Assembly (NCBI GenBank): GCA_003990745.1
Contig: RBNI01000951.1
Location: 1 to 25,590 of the forward strand
Direction of reading: 5' to 3'
Source of the DNA: Jimgerdemannia flammicorona
Lineage: Eukaryota > Mucoromycota > Endogonomycetes > Endogonales > Endogonaceae
DNA: 25,590 nt
Position numbers and translations under genes: made by a program. Below are positions 1 through 10,455 of the stretch, piece by piece; the first letter of the stretch is position 1; every line of letters begins with the position of its first letter. The notes below the pieces were generated by a model that had not been told where the DNA came from, searched no databases, and saw only the letters and a list, made by a program, of their open reading frames with translations.

Positions 1-475
1 AAAAAAAAATTAATATATCTCTTTAATATTATTATTTTACAAATATAAAAGATATATTAGTTATAATATTATTTTAAATTAGATTATTAATTATAATATT
101 TAGTTATAAAATTAAAAAATCTAATTTTATATTTATAATAAAATATAATATAATAATTTAATTAGTTATAGTATATTTTTATATATTTTTTTTAGTATTT
201 TCTTATTTTTTTTTGTTCTTTTTACAATATTCCAGTATTTCAAATGTTTAAAAATCTTTTCTTATATCAAGACTTCATTAGAACCTTTTTGTCTTTTCTT
301 GATACTTTTAATTAATTATAAATTTTTTTTTTGAAATATTATAGAACTTTATTTATCATCTTTAACTAAGATCTTATCTTGGTGTTTTCTTAGTATTTAT
401 TTTAATTTTTAGAATTCTTTCAAAATTTTCTTTTATATCTTATATAAATATTTTTTTGTTTTTTAAATAAAGCTT

Positions 476-534
<59 letters not shown>

Positions 535-1559
535 TATAATATTTCTTCAAGTTATTTAAATTATTAGAACTTTTCAGAACTTAACTACTATTTATATAGA
601 AACTAGAACTATTATACTTAAAAGTAGTAAATAATTATATTTTAACTTATTAAAAAATCTTATAGAAATTTATAAAATAGATATAACTAGTTATATAAAT
701 TTAAAATAACTAATAATAGATAAATATATAAACTATATAATAGATATTAAAAAAGTAAATTTACTTATTTATATTAATCTATAAGAAATATTAAATAGAA
801 TTGTATATCAAATTTATTAACTATATATATATTCAAAATATCAGTATATTTAAAAATAAAAATAAAAAAAATTCTACTCTATAGTTGTTTACTTTATAAT
901 TACTTCTATTAGCTTTAAGTAACTTAAGTTTGATACTTATAATAATTATTGAAGAAGACTATATGTATATCTACTAATATATATCGAATTTTTTTAATTA
1001 AATCAATTATAATAAGTCATTATATATATACCTATAAGTTATTGAAAATTTTGAATGGAAATTCTAATAAAAATTCCTACAGAAATTTCTATGTAGTATA
1101 TATAAATATATATAGATATACTCAGTATACTATATTTAGTTATAATTTTAAATATATATAAATATTCTCTATACTGAATATATTGTAACTTTAGTTCTAC
1201 TTTTTCTAAATATAAAAAATAAAGTAGTATTCTTATTATAGAAATTTTATATCTGACTTATTAATAATTCCAAGCCTAATCAACTTAGAATAAGTATAGT
1301 ACTTCTATCAGTATAAGTACTCAAAAGTGATACCTAGACTCTGCTATAACAGATATATAACTAAAACTCAATACTTTCTTATAAGAACTTAAAACTTAGA
1401 ACTAATAGTCTATTTGATTATCTGTAATATATTAATTCTATCAGTATATAGTTTTATTATAATTTGATAGTAGTTGAAGTTACTCTTTACTTATGAGTAA
1501 TCTTTCTTCAAGAATCTACTATAGATAAATCAGAATCAGTCAATATAGTCAATATTGTT
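1..1559. other. AT-rich gene-free stretch
   Basis: Almost pure A/T sequence with very few CG dinucleotides and no convincing reading frame. A 70-residue open frame at 949-1161 (+) is composed of Ile/Tyr/Asn/Lys codons, as expected by chance in such composition, so I do not call it. The composition matches RIP-mutated transposon DNA next to the retroelement remnant that follows, and this may be its 5' region, but I could not find an LTR or a boundary. Confidence 0.6.
480..529. repeat. Poly-T tract (50 nt)
   Basis: An uninterrupted run of about 50 T. It could be the poly-A tail of a minus-strand retroposon or a plain mononucleotide microsatellite. No target-site duplication was evident around it. 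Confidence 0.9.
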
Positions 1560-2633
1560 AGTAATAGTTAAGAAGTATCTTCATCCTGAATATACCTCAG
1601 ACTCAAGCTGAAGAATCTAACAGAATTATTACTAAGTAGACTAAACTTACACTAGCTAAGAGAAGTTTGATAAACTTAATAATGAAACTATTTAAGAGAT
1701 ATTTAATATTTTTTTTATATTCAATAAAGAAGTTCTCTATATCTCTAAACTTAAGGAGAAATTCAACAAGCTAGTTGATAGATATTTTTATAAAAAACAT
1801 ATATATATAAGAATTTATTAAAGCTATAAGTAAATATTTTCTGAACCTCTTTTCTAATAATTACTACTATAAAGCCAAGATCTTTCTAAACTATAAGAGA
1901 TACTATATCTACTAAAAGAAATTCTACTTCTATTATTAAATTCTCTATATATAAGTAAGAATAATCTAGTAATAGAAATTATAAGCTACTGAATCTAGTG
2001 AGGCTTTTGCCATATCATCCAGATTTAGGAAAATAATTGAAGAGATATCTGAATCTGACATTAATGGTCTTAGCTATATTACAAAACTACCATCAAGAAC
2101 ATTAAGCCTACTGAAAATTATAGTAGACATAACAGTCACTTCATTAAGACTACTAGTCTATAAGCTTATCTACCTCAGTAATATCATAGAAGAATCAATC
2201 CCAAATTATAATTAATATATTACAACAATAGAAGAAGAACCCTAATTATCTTACTAAATAGATATCAAAGATAGCAAAATAATATCAGTAGATAATAAAA
2301 TAGTAGTACTGATTAATTAAGTAGTTATACTTACTTAAGTTCTTCACCTTAGTATCAAAATACAAATTAACAAAAAGTCTCTATCTTATACTATTTGAAG
2401 GCAAGGCAGACTAAGTAATAATATTTATAGGATAAGTTGATATAAATTATTATACTAATAGATAGAATAATAATTAAAATTCAAACAGTATCCTCAATAA
2501 TAATAAGCAGTATAAAATTAAAGATATCTATACAACTATAAGCTCATAAGTAGATAAAGTTACTATCCATTTTATAAACATAGCTGTCCAGCAGTAGTAC
2601 AATCTATCAGTATACCCTCTCATATAGGAAATC

Positions 2634-2955
2634 TATGCCAAAATTAATAAAAATAAAGGAGATAATAATCACTCTGACTATAAAGCCTATTCAGCTACTG
2701 TGGACCTAAAGAAACTAATTATTCAACAGTTCTATAGCTCTGCCCACATTGCTGAAGCCAGAACTAAGCTCAAGAACCTTTGATTCTATAATAATAAAAA
2801 AGAAGATCTTAAAGCATTTGCTATAAGACTAGAGATTCTCCTGAATACTATATGAGTAGAATATAGCTGATGAGAATAGACTGTAAATGAAACCTGAGCT
2901 GCCTACTTCTTTGATACTATTTCTGGATAGTTATCAGAAAAAATTTATAAATAAT
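2634..2955 (+). pseudogene. gag: Gag-like capsid region relic
   Basis: One frame reads for about 105 codons with only a few stops. It is rich in charged helical residues, with patches such as EARTKLKNL, KAFAIRLEILLN and AAYFFDTISG. This is typical of the retrotransposon Gag helical region, where a helix with conserved Leu/Phe precedes the zinc knuckle. It sits about 200 nt upstream of the CCHC relic in the same orientation, which supports the call. An earlier patch near 1980-2080 (EAFAISSRFRKIIEEISES) may be the N-terminal part. Family assignment rests on position and composition rather than on a diagnostic motif. Confidence 0.5.
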
Positions 2956-3153
2956 AATGATTCTATAATTGCCTACATGAGTAATAGTATCTAGGTTAAG
3001 CTGTTATCAGAGTATATATTATTCTTATAGTCCAAAAACTAAGAGATAATAGAAATAACAACAAAGGAGACAAATTATATCAATTTAAAAAGAAGTATAA
3101 ATCTCAAAATAAGTTCTAATAAGGAGATAGAAGAATTCATAAAAAAAGAAGTA

Positions 3154-3195
3154 TATTTTTACTATAAAAAGAGATGATATATATCCTGTAAATAT
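3154..3195 (+). pseudogene. Gag CCHC zinc-knuckle relic
   Basis: The spacing of a retroviral-type knuckle, CX2CX4HX4C, is preserved. All four ligand codons, however, are now TAT (Tyr) at 3154, 3163, 3178 and 3193. A single G-to-A (TGT to TAT) or C-to-T (CAT to TAT) change per codon explains each. The residues between (KKR, IS, PDKK after the last ligand) are usual for knuckles of Ty3/gypsy Gag proteins. The protein would not bind zinc in this state. Confidence 0.65.
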
Positions 3196-3328
3196 CCTGA
3201 TAAGAAGACCAATATAAACAAAAAACCATCCTCCTCACACACTATTACTATAATAAGAGATAATCCTAAAGAAATCTCTGATTAAGAGATTCTATATTAC
3301 TGCAAAAATTCCAGACAAAGTATATAAA

Positions 3329-3697
3329 TTTGATACTGACTACAATCTCTACTCTAGTATAGAAGTAACTATTGAATCAGACAAGTAGGTAATTATTAGC
3401 ACAGGTGTTAAAATGGAAGTCCTCAAAGGAACCTATATCTGTCTTGCAGAAAGAAGTAGTCTGGCTAAAGAAGAGAGACTCTATATAGCTAGAGGGGTTA
3501 TAGACCAAGAATTCAAAGGTGAGATCAAGGTCCTTCTATATAATACTAGACAGAAAGCAGTTGAAATTATATATGAAAAATGAATCACTTAAGTCATCAT
3601 TGAGATAATATATAATAATCTTGAAGTCAAAGAAACATATAAACTGTCACTCTTTAATAGAGGAGAAAAAGTCTTTAGATCAATAGAAAAGTATTCT
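3329..3697 (+). pseudogene. dUTPase domain inside the retrotransposon
   Basis: The translation shows the five conserved motifs of trimeric dUTPases in order. Motif 1 is DYNLYS (normally AGYDLYS). Motif 2 is AERSSLA. Motif 3 is GVIDQEFKGEIKV, which carries the catalytic Asp and the structural Gly. Motif 4 is degraded by a TGA and a TAA where Arg and Gln of R-I-A-Q are expected. Motif 5 is RGEKVFRS, the relic of the Gly-rich P-loop-like tail. dUTPases hydrolyse dUTP to dUMP and pyrophosphate and so limit uracil incorporation into DNA. The domain lies between the Gag knuckle and the protease, the order found in betaretroviruses. It is clearly non-functional now, with three or more internal stops. 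Confidence 0.82.
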
Positions 3698-4010
3698 GAT
3701 AATGTCAAAAAGAAGACCAAGATATAGAAGATCATCTATATTGAAGAACCTTAAGACCAAGATCAGAAATAATATCAATGTATTACTAATAGATACATAT
3801 ATCTCTATAGGGTGATATTCTTATAAAATTAAGATATATTGTTTTAAGTATATAGGAGAATATATTACATATGTCCTCAAATCTAAAAAGTACAAGCCAA
3901 CTATCTCAGAATGATGAGATGAAGAAATCAAGAACATCAATGATGAAAATAGAGAAGTATAAGATTGAAAAGAAGAGACTACTATAGAAACAATTGCTGC
4001 CTAATAAGAA

Positions 4011-4190
4011 AACAATACAGAATGTATCTGCCTCTAAGAAAAAATCAAAGAAAACTCTATTGAAGTTCTTATCAACAGTGGAGCAAGCAAGTGCTGCTTT
4101 GACAAAAAAAACTACTAACAAATTCCACCTCAAGATGCAGAGGCTCTGTCAGGTCAAGTTTAGAAATTTGATATTCCTGATAAATTACAT
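4011..4190 (+). pseudogene. Retropepsin-type aspartic protease relic
   Basis: A plus-strand frame reads SIEVLINSGASKCCF around 4056-4100. This matches the retropepsin active-site region, hydrophobic-(L/V)-(I/V)-D-S-G-A-S. The catalytic Asp codon at 4074-4076 is AAC (Asn), a single G-to-A change from GAC. The frame continues with Gln/Asp/Pro-rich residues (DAEALSG, FDIPDKL) to about 4190 and then merges into sequence homologous to the 3' flanks of the BTB genes. The protease would be inactive even without its stops. Confidence 0.6.
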
Positions 4191-4408
4191 CCTAGAGCTC
4201 CCATATTAAACTTTTCAAAATGAAATAGGAAATGTTATTGTTAACATTCGCTCATCGTTTCATCAGTACTACTTCAAGCAATTATAAAAGATATGACAGA
4301 CGTGAAGGAATACAGCTACAACATAAAATTTTAGGAAAATACAAAATAGGCACTGGCACAGAACGATGATATTCAAATTACTAAGCTAACCATTAATGAC
4401 TTTATAAT
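4191..4408. other. 3' flank of BTB copy A
   Basis: From AGAGCTCCCATATTAAAC onward, this 218-nt stretch is alignable with the flanks downstream of copies B (from about 6808) and E (from about 21385). Shared pieces include the AGAGCTC start, the GGAAA(A/T)(T/G)TTATT block and the ATACAGCTACAAC block. It therefore belongs to the tandem gene unit rather than to the retroelement on its left. Confidence 0.7.
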
Positions 4409-5862
4409 TCAGCCTCGATGATCTTTTATCCGATATTTGCAATCTTTATATAAGGTCACAGTAGGGTATACCTTGTCGGGGAGATTGCTCCAGGCTATCC
4501 CGAAATTGATTCTGTTGATCGAAATGGCACAAGTATGATCATTCAATTTTAAATGCAAGGTTATTACATCACCATTTTGAATGCATTTACCATAACCATG
4601 TTGTTCTTCTCTCTCAATTATAAAATGTTTGTTGCAGAAGGATTGGAAAACCCATGTATACGGCCGACCGTCCATGTAACTATCAAAATGTGAATTCCTC
4701 TCCAACGAGCCCAATCTCGCAGATACCGTAGGGTCTACTAACAGATTCAACAACAATGTCCCATTCGCATAAATTGTTGTGAACATTTGTCCCGCGAACG
4801 GAAGTTGTGCTGTCTGTGCCAAATTCTCTGGTGGAATCTCCACAGCCTGGCCATCTTCCGAAACGACCACTCGAGGACCGATTTTTGATCGATCCCAATG
4901 CGGGATTCCGCGACATGCAGACGAATGCCAACATATGGCATCATTGCGTGGGTGATGGAACGGAGGGGTTTCCCCTAACACATCGACTGCTTCCGCGAGG
5001 ATCTTGAGTCGATGCGTGCAGATTAGCGTGAGGTCAAAGTGGCTCATCATTTTGAGCAGCAAGGCGCTAACACGCCATCTCCAAGTCGGATTGTGCCCTT
5101 GCTCCCCATAACCATATCGTTGATGTCATGGAGAACGGCATGGTGCTCCGAAGCCGACGGCGTGTCATCGTTGCGTGCCCAAACCCAGTCGACGACGCAC
5201 AGTAGCAAGTCGTGTTCGGGAGTGGCAAGGGTCTCTACCTCGGTAAGGAGCAGCTCAAGGGCCTCTTCGGAGAGGTCGGTCAGGTCGCCAATGGCGGGCT
5301 TGTGAGCGCAGAAGGGGTTGAGAAGTACGTCGTAGAGGTCCATGTTGGCTTCGCTCAAGGGGATAGCGGCAACGGCTTCGTTGAGAAGCGATGAGGCGGC
5401 ACCAAAATCAGCGGGGTTATTCGCGCGCTCCAGCACCATCTCCATGAGCTTGGGGAGGAGGAGAAAGTTTGCTGCACAGTATATTCCTACTACAATGGAA
5501 ATGTCGACAGTGTTGTCGATGGTTTCGGTATGAATGAAACCAAGGACGATGTTGAGCACCGCGGAGGTGATATCGTTGAGGACGACGCGTTGAGAGAAAC
5601 TCTCTCGCATGTTTCCGTACAGCATCGCCTTGAAGAATTGGCATCTTTTAAGACATCATATGAGATCAAGTGTGTAGAAAGTAGTATGAAAAACGACGAA
5701 CACAACTATGTAAGATCGGACAAACCTTGAAGCCAGTATGTCACGGCATGCGCCCAGCTCGACACCGTCGGCGCAAACGATGGTCACATCGTGGTAGGTT
5801 GGGTCCTTCCAGATGGAGGCAATATCTTCCTTGAGGCTAAGACCGCTGTCGACCATGTTCAT
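4409..5862 (-). pseudogene. BTB-BACK-SPRY-like gene, copy A (frameshifted)
   Basis: Exon 1 (5726-5862) starts at MNMVDSGLSL and encodes the first BTB strands. An 81-nt intron (5645-5725, GTTTGT...TTAAAAG) splits an Arg codon. Exon 2 continues the BTB domain (FKAMLYGNMRES...) and the BACK-like region (LLLCVVDWVWAR). Compared with copies D and E, one nucleotide is missing near 5069, ending the frame at 5047 after about 245 residues (BTB plus BACK only). A second 654-nt frame (4409-5062) covers the linker and SPRY-like domain, but it holds a 1-nt loss near 4802 and a 2-nt loss near 4691. Between these about 37 residues are read in a foreign frame, where the homologous frame shows NVHNNLCEWDIVVES. 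A full product is thus impossible. A truncated BTB-BACK protein remains conceivable. It is closest to copy D (shared CAANFLLLPKLM). Confidence 0.8.
5645..5725 (-). other. Intron of copy A (family-conserved position)
   Basis: The boundary TCAAG|GTTTGT ... TTAAAAG|ATGCC restores Arg-Cys in the middle of the BTB motif LASR-C-x-x-FKAML. The equivalent intron is present in B (7884-7974), C (10238-10318, donor GTTTTG), D and E (22827-22912). Its interior diverges more than the exons while the ends are kept, as expected of a true intron. Confidence 0.8.
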
Positions 5863-7003
5863 AAAAGCGAGAGAAAGGATTCAGTCGAGATGTGGAACGA
5901 ATCTATTCTGTTTTGATTTGAATCGTGGCGCAGCATTCGACAAGTTAATAATATATGACGGTTCCACAAAATTAATTGATAATAAAGGGGTCGGGATATG
6001 GGTGGTTTGCAGCGGGAAATTGTTGGATCTATGTGGGCGTGTTTGCTAAGGAATTCACTGAGTGAAGCGTCTGGGGACCACCGGTGGAGCCTGAAAAGCG
6101 ACCTGACGTAAGGGGATTCCTGAGATATCCGATCCTTGCTTCAATGCACCCGTTCTGAATGTACGCTGCTTCTAGATTTCAGACTGCTAGACTCTATCCC
6201 TTTATTTCAAGCCTAAGAATCCAATATTTATACATAATTTCCTTACTAAAAATACTATAACTATATGGGGATCCCGCGTAAGTCCATATATATATAAGGC
6301 CGGATTTGGACGCGTCAATTTTGAGGCACGTGCTCTACATGGACTTGTGGAAATAGCGCCATATGGAAATAGAAGCGCATTGACATTGTGAAGCGTTAAA
6401 CGCAACCAGATACCAAAATCAAGCTAAGAATATTTACCACTACGGTTCCATTGATTAATCAAATTAAGATTTCGTTCTATGATCTTGGTTCTGAAGATCG
6501 AGAGATTGGTTTTTGTCCTCCGTTTTTTTTTTTTTTGGTAGTTGTCAAAGTTAATCTCCAGTGCCGCCAAAAGAATAAATGGTCACGAAAGGCGCGCAAG
6601 GAACTTGCGAAAGAAATGTATGTGTGCTGAAAAAATTAATTTTAGGCTCCAAAGCTCCTGCAGTAGAATATATGCGAAACAGAATGTCTTGGTAAAGCAT
6701 TCGGACCCAGGCCGCCTTCAGTGCTCATTGATTGGGGTATTTTGAACTGCAGGGACATGCGGTTGGAGTTTGACACTCCTGGTTCTGGATGGAGTGAAAT
6801 CACACAGAGCTCTCGTATTGATTAGATTTCTGAAACAGGAAAATTTATTATATTAACGTTCAATCGCCTTTTACATAAAAGACGACTGGATACAGCTATA
6901 ACACATACAGCTCACAAAATTTTTAAGAAGATACAATGTAGCCCTTGGTACATAATGAAAATTTTATTCATATTGCTAAGTTGAGAGCAGATGAACCATC
7001 CAT
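5863..7003. other. Spacer between copies A and B
   Basis: No gene is seen. The spacer contains a pyrimidine-rich leader just upstream of gene A, the conserved box CGTGGCGCAG (5924-5933), the block ATTGATTAATCAAATTA (6450-6466), a 14-T run (6523-6536), and from about 6537 to 7003 sequence closely similar to the D-E spacer at 21123-21565. A 300-nt part (about 5940-6400) has no counterpart that I recognise in the other spacers and is probably unit-specific. Confidence 0.6.
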
Positions 7004-8102
7004 TCAGCCTCGATAAGCATACATCAGATGCTTGCATCCTCCATCTAAGCTCACAGCATCGTATATCTTGTCAGGGAGATTTCTCCAGGCTGTCCCGTGA
7101 TTCTTACCGTTGATCGAAAGGGCACAGGTGTGGTTATTTAGCAAAGTTATAACATCGTCATTTTCAATACATTCGCCGTAATTGTCCGTGAGCCATCTCC
7201 TTCTACCAAACGTACACGGTTTGTTGTCGCAGAATCGGAAACCCCACGCATATGACCGCACTGTCATGGAACTATCAAAATGTGTGAATGGTTCTCCAAC
7301 GATCCCAATCTCATAGAAGCCAATGGTGCCAACGGATTTAACTACAATTTCCCATTCGCATACATCATTCGTCCTTGGGACGGAAAGCCGTGCTGTTTGT
7401 GACGAAGATCTCGACAGAAGCTCTACAACAAAGCCATATTCCGAAACGACCACTTGATTACCGATTTTCGATCGATCCCACTGGAGATCGGCATCTGCCT
7501 CGGTAAGGAGCAGCTCGAAGGCCTCTTCGGTAGCTCACCAATGGCGAGCTTGTGAGCGCGGAAGGGATTGAAGAGCACGTCGTAGAGGTCCTTGTTAGCT
7601 TCGCTCCAAGGGATAACGGCTACGGCTTCGTTGAGAAGCGATGAGGCAACACCAAAATCAGCAAGGTCGTGCGCGCACTCCAGTACCATTTTCATGAGTT
7701 TCGGGAGGAGAAAGCTTGCTGCGCGGTATATCCCTACCGCAATGGAAATGTTGACAGTGTTGTCGATAGTTTCTGAAACCGAGGACAATGTTGAACACCG
7801 CGGAAGTGATATCGTTGAGGACGACGTGTTGAGAGTAACCCTCTCGCATTTTTCCGTACAGCATCGCCTTGAAAGCTGGGCATCTTTTAAGAGATCATAT
7901 GGAATCAGGTGTGAAGAGTATGGAAAAACGACGGACACAATTAAATTGTATAAAATGATCAAAATCTGACAAACCTTGAAGCCAGTACAGCACGGTATCC
8001 ACCCAGCTCAACACCGTCGGCGCAGACGATCACATAGGTTGAGTCCTTCCAAATGGAGGCAATATCGTCCTTGAGGCTAAGACCGCTGTCGATCATATTC
8101 AT
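7004..8102 (-). pseudogene. BTB-BACK-SPRY-like gene, copy B (internally deleted)
   Basis: Exon 1 (7975-8102) reads MNMIDSGLSLKDD... and lacks 9 nt (three residues) in the TYHDVTIVCADG stretch. The intron is 7884-7974. Exon 2 relative to copy E has an 8-nt deletion near 7773 and a 10-nt deletion near 7530, the latter between two TCGGT repeats. A net loss of about 351 nt near 7490 removes most of the BACK-like region and the linker, joining the BACK start directly to DRKS. The SPRY-like part (7004-7453) is open and reads CEWEIVVKS, FEDSS-like and DNKPCTFG segments as in E, with a 9-nt loss at ITLLNNHTC. Translation from the ATG would stop at 7658 after the BTB domain. Confidence 0.8.
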
Positions 8103-8978
8103 AAAAGCGAGAGAAATGTTTCTATTTAGGATAGTCGAGATGTGATTTCGGCTGTGGAAAGAATCTTAGAATCCTATTCTGTTTTGATCGGAATCGTGGC
8201 GTAGCGTTTGAGAGTTTGACAAGTTTGGATATGCGGCATATGGACCTGGTTATTGAACACACATTCCAATGCATTTTGCATGTGCAAATGGCACAGTCAA
8301 TCCGAAATGGAAGTGCATTGGAAAGCGCCCAATGCAACACATTGCATTGCTATGCAGTCAGCGTTGCAGGTCGATGTACATTGTTCACATGGGCCGTTCA
8401 AAATCCAAGTTCGTTCATTCTCTCCAACCGGATGCCAAATCAACCCCAGAATATTCACCACTATAGTTATATTTGATGGCATTGATTAATCAAATTAGGA
8501 CCGTTCTTTGACCGGGCAAACAAAGAGCCAAACGGGGGGTCGCTGATAGATGCCGATAGATGTCGTGAGTCGACGTGAGCATTTTGGCAATTAATATCAT
8601 GGGCGTATGGGCGGAGGTTTGGGGGGGCCGGGGAACGAGAATGCCACGGAAAATTTGGTTACAGAAACAAAACTCCAAAACAGAATTATAACCTTTCCAA
8701 TATTCTTTGTAGATGCTAGGCTTGGTTAAGCGTTCGGTTTCGCCAGACCGTTTTCATTGCCTGTGGGTCAGGGTGTTTTGAATTGTGATGTCCTTGATTA
8801 TAGATCGAATGTATAGTGTAAAATCACATCCAGGAGCTCGTGTATTAGACTTCTGATGAAGAAACAGGAGGTTTACTTTGTCAACAGGCGACTAATATGG
8901 CTACAATGTGTACAGCTCATAAAAATGATGGTGATATTGCTAAGCTAAAAACCAATGGACCATCCGTGATTTCATCAT
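8103..8978. other. Spacer between copies B and C
   Basis: No gene is supported; several short overlapping open frames at 8216-8489 look like chance. The spacer holds a CGTGGCGTAG box (8195-8204), a short inverted and direct repetition of ATGCA/TGCAT words (8255-8360), the ATTGATTAATCAAATTAGG block (8481-8499), and about 8512-8790, which is closely similar to 10610-10834 of the C-D spacer. Downstream of this, 8787-8978 is matched by 19191-19382 before copy D. Confidence 0.6.
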
Positions 8979-10455
8979 TCAGCCTCGTCGATCTTTTATC
9001 CGATACCGGGTTTCCTTGCGTAAGGTGACAGCAGGGTATACCTTGTCAAGGATATTGTCCCAGGCTGTTCCGTAATTGAATCCGTTAATCGAAATGGCAC
9101 AGGTATGATCATTTAGATTTAAATGTAAGGTAATGACATCGCCATTTTTAATTTCTTTGCCGTAATTTCGAGAATTATATCCAACCACCGTACGTTGGAG
9201 GCCTCTCCATGTTTGGAAAGACCATGCATACGCCTGACGTGCCATTTGATCAGTAAAATCTGTGAATTCTTCTCCAACTAACCCAATCTCAACTCCCGAT
9301 CCAATGGATTCAACCACAATGTCCCATTCGCATAGATTGTTGTGAACATTCGTCCTGGGAACAGAAATCCATGCTGTCTGCTTCGAAGCGCCCGATGTAA
9401 GTTCTACAACCTGGCCATCCTCTGAAATAACCATTTGAGAATCGATTTTAGTTCGGTCCCACTGGAGACCGATATTGTGATGCGCCTTTGCGCGACCTGC
9501 GGACGGATGACCCGTAGGGCATATGGTGTTCTTACAGGCGTGATGGCAAAATGCCATGTAGTGTGGAGAAGTTTCCGCAAACACGTCGACGGCCTCCGCG
9601 AGGGTCTGGAGTCGATGTGGGCAGATGAGTGTGAGGTCACAGTGGCTCATCATTTTGAGCAGCAAAGCGCGCGACGCACCATCTCCAAGCCGGACCATCT
9701 CGTTGCACCCCGCAACCATATCGTTGATGTCATAGAGAACTGCATGGCGCTCCGAAGCCGACGGCGCGTTCTCGTTGCGTCTCCAAACCCAATCGACGAC
9801 GCACAGCAATAGGTCGTGCTCGGGTGTGGAAAGGTCGCTGCCTTGGTGAGGAGCAGCTCGAGGGCCTCTTCGGTGAGATCAGCCAGCTCACCAATGACGA
9901 GCTTGTGAGCGCGGAAGAGGTTGAAGAGCACGTCGTAGAGGTCTTTGTTAGCTTCGCTCCAGGGGATAGCAGCGACGGCTTCGTTGAGAAGCGATGAGGC
10001 GACACCAAAATCAGCCAGGTCGTTCGCGCGCTCCAGTACCATCTTCATGAGCTTGGGGAGGAGGAGAAAGCTTGCTGCGCGGTATATTCCTACCGCGATG
10101 GAAATGTCAAGAGAACTGTCGATGGTTTCAGTGTGGATGAAGCCGAGGACACCGCGGAGGTGATATCATTGAGGACGACGCGCTGAGAGGAGGCCTCTCG
10201 CATGTTTCCGTACAGCATCGCCTTGAAGACTGGGCATCTTTAAGAGACAATATGAACTTTATCGTGAAAAGCAACGGACACAACTAAACTGTATAAAATG
10301 GTCAAAATCGGACAAAACCTTGAAGCCAGTACAGCACGACATGCGCCCAGCTCGACACCGTCGGCGCAGACGATGGTCAGATCGTGGTAGGTTGAGTCCT
10401 TCCAAATTGAGACAATATCGTCCTTGAGGCTAAGACCGCTGTCGACCATATTCAT
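8979..10455 (-). pseudogene. BTB-BACK-SPRY-like gene, copy C (two frameshifts)
   Basis: Exon 1 (10319-10455) encodes MNMVDSGLSLKDD...LASR. The intron is 10238-10318 with a GTTTTG donor instead of the GTTTGT of its relatives. Exon 2 starts well (CPVFKAMLYGNMREA) but lacks 10 nt at 10150/10151, where the others read LNIV, and 1 nt near 9828. The frame from 8979 to 9809 (276 aa) is open and gives the end of BACK (LCVVDWVWRRN), the linker and a complete SPRY-like domain (LCEWDIVVES, GKEIKNGDVITLHLNL, HTCAISINGFNYG, KVYPAVTL). The SPRY C-terminus is closest to copy D. Without the two lesions it would have the length of E. As it stands, only a broken BTB or an isolated SPRY fragment could be made. 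Confidence 0.8.

Larger units (their letters stand above)
1560..4190 (+). mobile_element. Decayed gypsy-like LTR retrotransposon, internal region (Gag-dUTPase-protease), 3' truncated
   Basis: Plus-strand pieces of translation, riddled with TAA/TAG/TGA, give in order a Gag-like region (readable patches from about 1980, best at 2634-2955), a CCHC knuckle relic (3154-3195), a dUTPase domain (3329-3697) and a retropepsin active-site relic (4065-4090). The pieces lie in different frames, so indels exist as well as stops. Most stops are explained by CAA or CAG to TAA or TAG, CGA to TGA and TGG to TAG or TGA, a RIP-like pattern. Reverse transcriptase, RNase H and integrase are absent because homology to the BTB array starts at about 4190. 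The left boundary is approximate, and no LTR was found. Confidence 0.7.

Noticed and set aside
949..1161. 70-codon plus-strand open frame
   Set aside because: Ile/Tyr/Asn/Lys-only composition typical of chance frames in AT-rich DNA; no homology recognised.
8216..8489. Several overlapping open frames in the B-C spacer
   Set aside because: Mutually overlapping on both strands, not preserved in the other spacers.
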